Part shown: piece after piece, positions 1 to 5,371 of the stretch
Position numbering within the stretch: position 1 is the stretch's first letter
Layout of the letters: the number at the start of each line of letters is the position of its first letter
Assembly (NCBI GenBank): GCA_937958285.1
Contig: CALFXQ010000429.1
Location: forward strand, 1-9,426
Origin: an uncultured Fusibacter sp.
GTDB lineage: Bacteria; Bacillota; Clostridia; Peptostreptococcales; Acidaminobacteraceae
DNA: 9,426 nucleotides
Direction: 5' to 3'
Notes under the pieces: generated by a model
Told to the model about the DNA's origin: nothing
Databases searched by the model: none
What the model saw: the letters and a program-made list of their open reading frames with translations, nothing else
Made by a program: the position numbers and the translations under genes

Positions 1-1
1 A

Positions 2-1240
2 GAAGCCATACGTTCAGGCGACACTGGACAATTAGTGCTTTCAACCATTATGATGATACTGCTTCAGTCCATTCCCACGGCGCTTCTTTTTATTGCCCTT
101 CAAGGTTTTTATAACGAGCGCAGTCTTCGCAACTTAGCCCTACAACTTTTGGGCGCCTTGGTCATCTATTGGCTGTTCAAAGATAAAGTCTCGCTAGCAG
201 GCATACTTCTGTCCACTTTATTAGCTCTTTTCTTAATTCGCATAGCCAACCTCAGCGATGCTAAAACCGATTTTATTTTCCCCACCGCACTCATTGCTTT
301 TCAAAGTTTTTTTGCCATGCACTGGCTGAGCCTGCTCCTGCCTCTTAAGCAATTTTCTTTCCCCATCCACGAAGTGCTTGAAAGTATGGCAAACGCCGTC
401 GCTTATCTCGGTGGCGGAAGAACCCTCAGCTTTGTCGCCTTTGCCTTTTTTATTCCTTTTGTAATTGGCGCCTTTTCCACAACACTGTTTTTTAGAGTTC
501 AAAGTATCAACACCCTCATTATCAAAGAGAACTACGACAAAGCCAGTGCCCTAGAAGGCATGCGCAGTAGTATGATGGCCAACCGCCTCTACCAGGAAAT
601 CCATACCCTTGCTCACGACCTTAAGACACCCCTTGTGACCATCAGAGGCTTGAACTCTCTGATGCAGCTCGATGACACGCCACAAAAAAAGGCCCTCTAT
701 ACCGAGCGTATAGAAGGCGCTATCGAGAAGATGAGCGATATGATTTCCTCGTTTCTCTACGCAGATTCAAGACAATGGCTTTCACCTGATGCGCTTATGC
801 GCTATGTAAGAGCCCAACTGCCCATAGAAGACGAAACTTTAGAGATTCACACGAAAATAGAAATGGACCTGCCTCAAATTTATGTAAATCAAGTGCGCGT
901 TGCTCGCGGTATCGTCAACATCGTTGAAAATGCTCGATTAGCTCCATTAAATCCTCAAGGGACGAGCAAGCACATAAATATTGAAATACAATTAGACCCT
1001 GTTGAACCATTGCACTTGGCCATTATCATTTCGGACAATGGTGTGGGCATCCCCCAGGGGCTTCAGCAAAAAATTTGGGAAATTGGTCACAGCACCCGAA
1101 AGACTTCGGGTCTAGGACTTCCCTTTGCAAAGCAAGTCATAGAAGAGAACAATGGTACCATTCAACTAGAAAGCACTTACGGAGAGGGCACATGTGTGAC
1201 CATTCGATTTCCGATTTCTAATGCAAAGGCAACCCCCTAG
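2..1240 (+). CDS. Multi-span membrane sensor histidine kinase, 5' end probably outside the window
   Basis: Sensor kinase that autophosphorylates on histidine and passes the phosphate to the regulator encoded 8 bases downstream. Numbering from the GTG at base 35 (401 residues), there are five hydrophobic segments at about 2-25, 33-48, 53-71, 80-102 and 131-153. A HisKA domain follows with H-box HDLKTPL (phospho-acceptor His194), then an HATPase_c domain with N-box Asn299 in VENA, G1 box DNGVGI (334-339) and G2 box SGLGLPF (358-364). No PAS, GAF or large extracellular sensor domain is seen, so sensing is probably by the membrane region. The frame is open to base 2 with no stop, and neither GTG 35 nor ATG 50/53 has a convincing Shine-Dalgarno. 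With five spans the N-terminus would lie outside, so a sixth span upstream is possible. Kinase identity is near certain; the start and the signal are not known. Confidence 0.9.
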   Translation, partial: EAIRSGDTGQLVLSTIMMILLQSIPTALLFIALQGFYNERSLRNLALQLLGALVIYWLFKDKVSLAGILLSTLLALFLIRIANLSDAKTDFIFPTALIAFQSFFAMHWLSLLLPLKQFSFPIHEVLESMANAVAYLGGGRTLSFVAFAFFIPFVIGAFSTTLFFRVQSINTLIIKENYDKASALEGMRSSMMANRLYQEIHTLAHDLKTPLVTIRGLNSLMQLDDTPQKKALYTERIEGAIEKMSDMISSFLYADSRQWLSPDALMRYVRAQLPIEDETLEIHTKIEMDLPQIYVNQVRVARGIVNIVENARLAPLNPQGTSKHINIEIQLDPVEPLHLAIIISDNGVGIPQGLQQKIWEIGHSTRKTSGLGLPFAKQVIEENNGTIQLESTYGEGTCVTIRFPISNAKATP

Positions 1241-1248
1241 GAGGGCAT

Positions 1249-1872
1249 ATGGCTGAACATCTTTTAATCATCGACGACGATGAGGATATCAGATTTACAT
1301 TAGAGGAAATATGCACCCTTGGCGGCTATACCGTAGAAAGTACAGCGCGGGGTAGTGAAGGCTTTGCGCGCGTTGTGGCGCGGCACTTCGATTTAATCAT
1401 TGTGGACTATCACATGCCAGAATGGGATGGACTAACAACGGTGAAGCGCATTAGAGAGATCAATAACACCCTTGGTGTACTAGTACTCACAGTGGATGAG
1501 CGCCAAGAAATTGCAGATCGCTTTATTGCTGCAGGGGCAACAGACTTTGCACTTAAACCCATTAAAGCGGTGGATTTGTTGTCGCGCATACGCCTTAATC
1601 TTAGCATTACTGCAATGCAGCGAGAGATGAAGTCCAAACAGGAACAGGTATACTTTGAAAAGGGGATAAGCGGTGCGACACTCAAACTCTTTGTGGCCTA
1701 TTTTAAGGAGCAGAGTGCCCCTGTACAGCTTGAAGATGTAGTCAAAGCTATGGGATTTGCCTACCAGACCACCCATCGCTACATACAATACCTTGTCGAA
1801 CAAGGTGTGCTACATGTTGAGCCCCTCTATGGCCAGTTGGGTCGACCAAAAAACACTTACTTTTTAAGATAA
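1249..1872 (+). CDS. Response regulator, receiver domain plus CitB/DcuR-like DNA-binding domain
   Basis: Cytoplasmic transcription regulator, 207 residues, partner of the kinase just upstream. The receiver domain (about 1-120) shows the acidic pocket DDDED (9-13), phospho-acceptor Asp53 in IVDYHMP, Thr81 and Lys103 in the LKPI motif, so all residues needed for phosphorylation are present. A linker helix (about 122-140) leads to a winged-helix-like C-terminus (about 143-207) with TTHRYIQYLVEQGVL and a terminal GRPKNTYFL. The GRP...Y tail is characteristic of CitB/DcuR/DctR-type regulators, which usually control uptake or fermentation of organic acids. The ATG is certain: AGGAGGG (1239-1245) overlaps the kinase stop codon TAG, so the two genes are translationally coupled. 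No hairpin terminator follows, so transcripts may read into the small gene downstream. The CitB-like assignment rests on motif recognition, not alignment. Confidence 0.93.
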   Translation: MAEHLLIIDDDEDIRFTLEEICTLGGYTVESTARGSEGFARVVARHFDLIIVDYHMPEWDGLTTVKRIREINNTLGVLVLTVDERQEIADRFIAAGATDFALKPIKAVDLLSRIRLNLSITAMQREMKSKQEQVYFEKGISGATLKLFVAYFKEQSAPVQLEDVVKAMGFAYQTTHRYIQYLVEQGVLHVEPLYGQLGRPKNTYFLR

Positions 1873-1881
1873 AAGGACGTG

Positions 1882-1950
1882 CGTTTTCCTAAAACGTTGC
1901 ATCGTTTTCCTAAACGAAGCATCGTTTTCCTAATTTTGATACCGTTTTCC
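1882..1950 (+). repeat. Four phased CGTTTTCC direct repeats upstream of a promoter, probable regulator-binding array
   Basis: CGTTTTCC occurs exactly at 1882-1889, 1903-1910, 1923-1930 and 1943-1950, at steps of 21, 20 and 20 bases, about two DNA helical turns each. Copies 2 and 3 share the longer core GCATCGTTTTCCTAA. The array also contains inverted repeats: AAAACG-TTGCAT-CGTTTT (1891-1908) and AAACG-AAGCAT-CGTTT (1912-1927). The last copy ends three bases before the -35 box of the promoter that follows. Repeats on one face of the helix ending next to the -35 are typical of activator sites. The adjacent response regulator is the obvious candidate protein, but that is inference. Confidence 0.8.
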
Positions 1951-1953
1951 ACC

Positions 1954-1981
1954 TTGAAGAAAACCAAGAACACTGTATAAT
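1954..1981 (+). promoter_or_regulatory. Sigma-A-type promoter of the 78-residue protein gene
   Basis: The -10 box is a perfect TATAAT (1976-1981). The -35 is TTGAAG (1954-1959, four of six consensus bases) with a 16-base spacer. Transcription should start near A1988, giving a leader of about 38 bases that contains AAGGAGG (2012-2018) before the ATG at 2026. The imperfect -35 together with the repeat array directly upstream fits an activator-dependent promoter. Confidence 0.7.
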
Positions 1982-2025
1982 CAGGGTATAACAAGAAAAC
2001 ACATATATTCCAAGGAGGAAAACAC

Positions 2026-2262
2026 ATGTCAAACGTTATTAAACTGAAGTACGTCAATGAAGGAATCGGCGTCAACTTTCTAAATGAAAAAGAAGAAGTA
2101 CACTACAAAGAAATTATCGACAGCATTAAACCACAAGTGTCTGAAGAAGTATCACTCGACATGGTTACTGTCAAATGGGATTTAGATAATATGATACTCG
2201 GTCATAGCGATCCAAAAGCAAATCAATTGCTCGCCAAAATCACATTGCAACTTGCAAGCTAA
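2026..2262 (+). CDS. Hypothetical small protein (78 residues), probable target of the two-component system
   Basis: I do not recognise this family. It has its own promoter, a strong Shine-Dalgarno AAGGAGG (2012-2018, seven bases before the ATG) and its own terminator starting at the stop codon, so it is very likely a real, well-expressed gene. The protein is acidic to neutral, has no cysteine, no signal peptide and no membrane span, and is probably cytoplasmic. Alternating strand- and helix-like stretches (KLKYVNEGIGVNFL; KEEVHYKEIIDSIK; VSLDMVTVKWDL; KANQLLAKITLQL) suggest a small alpha/beta fold. It follows the response regulator gene and the phased repeat array, which makes it a candidate output, modulator or feedback partner of that system. 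Any specific function would be a guess. Confidence 0.8.
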   Translation: MSNVIKLKYVNEGIGVNFLNEKEEVHYKEIIDSIKPQVSEEVSLDMVTVKWDLDNMILGHSDPKANQLLAKITLQLAS

Positions 2263-2304
2263 AAGGCGCTTATCTTTTTAAAAGATAAGCCCCTTTTATT
2301 TTTT
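2261..2304. terminator. Bidirectional hairpin terminator between convergent genes
   Basis: AAAAGGCGCTTATC (2261-2274) pairs with GATAAGCCCCTTTT (2284-2297) over 14 positions with a single C-C mismatch, and the inner TTTT/AAAA can extend the stem. On the + strand it is followed by TTTTATTTTTT, a good U-tract. Read on the - strand the outer arm ends in CCTTTT, giving a shorter U-tract. It overlaps the stop codon of the small gene and the last codons of the radical SAM gene, so it can serve both. Confidence 0.9.
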
Positions 2305-3210
2305 GCGTTGAATTAAGCCATTCCCCTTGTTTTTTTTGTTGAAGTAGCGCTTTCTATAGCTGCAGTGCATGCACAAAGATTCTACTAGTCTATCGCCCTC
2401 AAAACCCTTTACTATTGCTTGCGCTCTCTGTGACGTGACAATGTCTTCAAAGTTTGCATTCAAATCGAGCAAGTTTCCAAGGGGAATTGCACCTTCTGCA
2501 TCTAGACAACACGGCACCACCACACCAGAAGACAAGATGGCGATTTGGTGACGCAGGCCAAAGCAAGTACCTACTGTGCCTAAAAAGTCGTTATCCTGCG
2601 AAGGCCACTCAAAGGCATAGCCTTTACTGATATACACATTGCTGGTCAACTTTCCGCCTTTTGTATTTGTGTCGGTAATATAGATGGGATGACCTAAATC
2701 TAAATGACCCTCTATTAGCTCGATTATTTTTGCAGTCTCTTGACTTGGCACAAGATCTGCCCCACCGAAGTTCCAAAGACGCAAGTCAAATAGAATTTTT
2801 GTAGAAGCCAGTCCAGCCTTAACAAAATTTAAAACCATGATCAGGTATGCCATGTACTTTTGTGCATTTGCTTCTTCAAAGCTCTGCAAAGAAATATTAA
2901 CGAGCCTAACGGCCTTGCACTTTAAAATGGTCTCTGCATGTACTGGCAGCAAGGTGCCATTAGTCGTTATATTGACCTGTTTATTGTACTTCTCACAAAG
3001 TCTCAGAATATCCTCAAAATGGGGATGATAGAGGGGCTCACCCTTAACATGCAAGTAAATATGGTCGCCATGTCCTTCTATTTTCGAAAGAATCGTTTCG
3101 AAATGCTCTGGGGTCATAGCTGCACTTTGTCGTTTACTCGGCGGACAAAAGGAACATGCGAGGTTACAAATATTTGAGATCTCAATAAATATGCGTTTGA
3201 ATTTTTTCAA
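2296..3210 (-). CDS. Radical SAM protein with C-terminal Twitch/SPASM-like domain
   Basis: Radical S-adenosylmethionine enzyme of 304 residues, presumably cytoplasmic and oxygen-sensitive. The CxxxCxxC motif is Cys15, Cys19, Cys22 (CNLACSFC) and binds the catalytic [4Fe-4S] cluster. KGEPL (56-60) is the GE motif that contacts SAM. The C-terminus has Cys216, twelve residues, Gly229, four residues, Cys234 (then Cys235), and later Cys280-x2-Cys283. This fits the start of a SPASM domain but lacks the last cysteines, so one auxiliary cluster (Twitch-like) is likely rather than two. The start is TTG, supported by AAGGAG five bases upstream. The gene stands alone, transcribed toward the small protein gene and sharing its terminator. 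No RiPP precursor, transporter or obvious substrate gene is adjacent, so the reaction (peptide modification, tRNA or cofactor chemistry) cannot be assigned. Confidence 0.9.
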   Translation of the reverse strand: MKKFKRIFIEISNICNLACSFCPPSKRQSAAMTPEHFETILSKIEGHGDHIYLHVKGEPLYHPHFEDILRLCEKYNKQVNITTNGTLLPVHAETILKCKAVRLVNISLQSFEEANAQKYMAYLIMVLNFVKAGLASTKILFDLRLWNFGGADLVPSQETAKIIELIEGHLDLGHPIYITDTNTKGGKLTSNVYISKGYAFEWPSQDNDFLGTVGTCFGLRHQIAILSSGVVVPCCLDAEGAIPLGNLLDLNANFEDIVTSQRAQAIVKGFEGDRLVESLCMHCSYRKRYFNKKNKGNGLIQRKK

Positions 3211-3215
3211 TAGAA

Positions 3216-3221
3216 CTCCTT
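3216..3221 (-). promoter_or_regulatory. Ribosome binding site fixing the TTG start of the radical SAM gene
   Basis: On the - strand AAGGAG lies five bases before TTG (3210-3208). No ATG or GTG with a comparable site exists nearby, and the protein begins MKKFKRIFIEIS directly ahead of the cluster motif, as is normal for this family. Confidence 0.7.
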
Positions 3222-3292
3222 AAACAGACCCTTTTCTCTTATTTATTCTATCATTATTCTAACATCAAAATCGCAGCAATTAAGACCTAAAG

Positions 3293-3328
3293 AAAAAAAA
3301 GAGAAATCCCATGAGAATTTCCCTCTTT
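3293..3328 (-). terminator. Rho-independent terminator of the thiolase-liv operon
   Basis: On the - strand AAAGAG-GG-AAAT (3328-3304 region, left arm) pairs with ATTT-CTCTTT (right arm) as a ten-pair stem with a two-base bulge and a nine-base loop, followed by a run of eight T (3300-3293). It starts 13 bases after the stop of the solute-binding protein gene and separates the operon from the radical SAM gene, which runs in the same direction. Confidence 0.85.
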
Positions 3329-3341
3329 CGTTGCGGTTCAC

Positions 3342-4622
3342 TTATTTTTTTATAATGGAATCAATACTTGCTAGAGGCTTCACTTCAATCCATGCACCAT
3401 TAGCGTTTGTCGTATCTACCTTGGAGAGGTTCATTTCTTGTGTACCTGCTCTCTTACCTGCTGTAAAGTCAATCTCACCGCCAAAGGGATTGGCTATGGG
3501 CGCAGATTCTAATGCATCCATGTATTTGTCCCATGTTATGACGCCCTCTACTCTCTTAAGCCCCTCAACAAAGAAGTGCGCTGCAATCCAGCCTGTCATT
3601 GCGAATACATTGTCTTTATAATCTGGAGTTTGCGTTGCGAAACGCTCGAGTTCTTTGGCACGATCACCTTCAAAAGACACCCAACCATTGCCATAGACAT
3701 CGAATTTTCCGTTTATTTCATTGACAAAGCCCTGAGCAATAACGGGTGATACGTTTACATATGTGGTGATTACATCTTTATTTACGTTCTGAGCTGCAAG
3801 TTCTTTAATAATTGTAGGTATCGTCGCTTGTATTGCAGCACCAATGATAAAGTCAACATTTGCATCTTTAATTGCTGTTACAGCAGACGAAACATCTGTT
3901 GCACCCGCAGCAACTTGTTGAACCACTAGTTCTGCGCCAACTTCTGAGGCCATGGCCTCAGCGCCCCAGAGAAGGTCTTTTCCTGCGTCGTCATTAGTGT
4001 AAATCACGCCAATTTTTTTTGCGCCGAAGTCTCCCACTGCGCGGGCAATCATAATCTTGCCCTCGGTTTTGTAAATGGGCTGTACTGGGAAAATACCACG
4101 GCTCTCATCTGTTGCATTGTCGTTGTATAGCTGGCCAATACCTGTGGCAAAGTAGACTGCTGGTATGCCATATTCTTTGATGTCGTCTAATGTCGCGGCA
4201 ACGACTGGTGTACCAAAGTGACCCACTAATGCAAAGACCTTTTCGTCTTCTACAAAGTTGGCCAATGCAGCCTTGCCTTTAACCGGGTCGAATTCGTCGT
4301 CTTGATGCTTAAAGATTATCTCACGCCCCTGAATACCGCCTTCTGCGTTAATCATTTTAAAATACGACTCTATACCTGCATTGAAAGGAACCCCTACAGG
4401 TGCAAAGGCACCTGAAGTCGCTGCGCTATTGGCCACGATGATTTGCGTATCTGAAATGCCCTGAGCCCATGTTTCTTCAACTTGTGCTACAGTTTCAGTC
4501 GTTTCACCTTCTGCAGTGGCATCTGTCGATTCAGCCTCTTGAGGCTTGGCGCATCCAAAGGTGCCTAGTGTTAGGATTAAAACCAATAACACCGCAATAA
4601 TACTCTTAAACGATCTGTTCAT
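3342..4622 (-). CDS. livK: Branched-chain amino acid-type ABC transporter solute-binding lipoprotein
   Basis: Extracellular ligand-binding component of the importer encoded just upstream, 426 residues. Residues 1-23 form a lipoprotein signal peptide (NRSFK, then a hydrophobic core VLLVLILTLG), with lipid-attachment Cys24 after TFG. The -3 and -2 residues (T, F) are less usual than the common L-x-G/A pattern. An acidic, Thr/Glu-rich tether (about 25-52) is followed by a type I periplasmic-binding fold of the Peripla_BP_6/ANF-receptor kind: SAATSGAFAPVG (66-77), INAEGGIQGREI (91-102), FVEDEKVFALVGHFGTPVVAA, then the second lobe with AKKIGVIYTNDDAGK. ATG start with GGAGGG five bases upstream. 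It is the last gene of the operon, 29 bases after livF, and is followed by a terminator. Family is clear; the ligand could be branched-chain amino acids, other amino acids, amides or aromatic/short-chain acids. Confidence 0.92.
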   Translation of the reverse strand: MNRSFKSIIAVLLVLILTLGTFGCAKPQEAESTDATAEGETTETVAQVEETWAQGISDTQIIVANSAATSGAFAPVGVPFNAGIESYFKMINAEGGIQGREIIFKHQDDEFDPVKGKAALANFVEDEKVFALVGHFGTPVVAATLDDIKEYGIPAVYFATGIGQLYNDNATDESRGIFPVQPIYKTEGKIMIARAVGDFGAKKIGVIYTNDDAGKDLLWGAEAMASEVGAELVVQQVAAGATDVSSAVTAIKDANVDFIIGAAIQATIPTIIKELAAQNVNKDVITTYVNVSPVIAQGFVNEINGKFDVYGNGWVSFEGDRAKELERFATQTPDYKDNVFAMTGWIAAHFFVEGLKRVEGVITWDKYMDALESAPIANPFGGEIDFTAGKRAGTQEMNLSKVDTTNANGAWIEVKPLASIDSIIKK

Positions 4623-4651
4623 TTTTTCCCTCCGTAGTATATGCGTTAGAC

Positions 4652-5371
4652 TTAGTGTGCACCTAGATAAGCTTCTATCAGTTGCGGGTCTTCCTTTAAC
4701 TGGGCTGCTGGACCGTGTATTTTGACGGTCCCAAGCTCCAGTACATAGGCATAATCGGCAATGCGCAGTGTTTGAGCTGCATTTTGTTCCACAATCACAA
4801 CTGTGGTGCCTTCATTTTGTATTTCTTTTACTATGTTTAAAATATCTTGAACAATTATAGGTGCCAAACCCAATGACGGTTCGTCCAGAAGAAGTACCTT
4901 TGGACTAGACATCAAGGCCCTTGCAATGGCGAGCATCTGCTGCTCTCCGCCTGATAGTGTTGATGCCACTTGATTTTGGCGCTTTTCAAGCACGGGAAAA
5001 TATCGAAATACACGGTCGAAATTCGCTTTGATCTCACTTTTTTTATTCAAGGTAAAAGCACCAATTTTCAAATTTTCCAAGACTGTGAAGTCGCGAAATA
5101 CTTGTCGCCCTTCTGGGGACTGTGCGATCCCCAACTTTGCAATTGCTTCAGGCTCGGACCTGGCAATTTCTAATGTGCCAAATCGAATGCTACCACTCGC
5201 TGCAGTGACTAAGCCAGACAGCGTACGAAGGCACGAGGTTTTTCCGGCGCCATTGGCCCCGAGCAGTGCCACTATTTCACCTTCGTTCACGGTGATATCT
5301 ATTCCCTTTAAAGCCTCGATGGCGCCATAGCGCACCACCAGGTTTTCAACAGTCAGCAGGGGCTTTTTCAC
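4652..5371 (-). CDS. livF: Branched-chain amino acid-type ABC transporter ATP-binding protein LivF
   Basis: Cytoplasmic ATPase subunit, 239 residues, the normal LivF length. Walker A GANGAGKT (38-45), IAQSPEGRQVF (82-92) in the Q-loop region as typical for LivF, signature LSGGEQQ (139-145), Walker B VLLLDEP with catalytic Glu164, and VEQN (194-197) at the switch position, where LivF proteins characteristically carry Gln instead of His. Start chosen at GTG (5371-5369): the frame is open farther upstream to an ATG at 5485, but that would add 38 residues unlike any ABC ATPase and lie wholly inside livG. GGAGG (5383-5379) sits seven bases before the GTG. The GTG overlaps the livG stop as GTGA, a 4-base overlap that implies translational coupling. 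It pairs with LivG to power the LivHM channel. Confidence 0.93.
   Translation of the reverse strand: MKKPLLTVENLVVRYGAIEALKGIDITVNEGEIVALLGANGAGKTSCLRTLSGLVTAASGSIRFGTLEIARSEPEAIAKLGIAQSPEGRQVFRDFTVLENLKIGAFTLNKKSEIKANFDRVFRYFPVLEKRQNQVASTLSGGEQQMLAIARALMSSPKVLLLDEPSLGLAPIIVQDILNIVKEIQNEGTTVVIVEQNAAQTLRIADYAYVLELGTVKIHGPAAQLKEDPQLIEAYLGAH

Noticed and set aside
1480..1803. Antisense open frame of about 107 codons inside the response regulator gene
   Set aside because: It lies wholly opposite a confidently assigned gene, has no ribosome site and its translation has no family character.
1882..1950. CRISPR array
   Set aside because: The repeats are only 8-15 bases with 5-12 base spacers, far below CRISPR dimensions, and no cas genes are present. 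Phasing with a promoter explains them better.
1882..1950. Plasmid-type replication iterons
   Set aside because: The roughly 20-base period resembles iterons, but no replication initiator gene, AT-rich melting region or DnaA-box cluster is seen, and the array abuts a clear promoter.
2026..3210. RiPP pair: the 78-residue protein as precursor of the radical SAM enzyme
   Set aside because: The genes are convergent with a terminator between them. The small protein lacks Cys, a Gly-rich or repetitive core and a leader-like cleavage site, and no exporter or protease is nearby.
3222..3292. Promoter for the radical SAM gene on the - strand
   Set aside because: TAGAAT-like -10 boxes occur in this AT-rich stretch, but none has a convincing -35 at 16-18 bases. 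A promoter is likely here but cannot be placed.
3331..3621. + strand open frame opposite the end of the binding protein gene
   Set aside because: It begins in the operon terminator region, has no ribosome site and is the mirror of a well-supported coding region.
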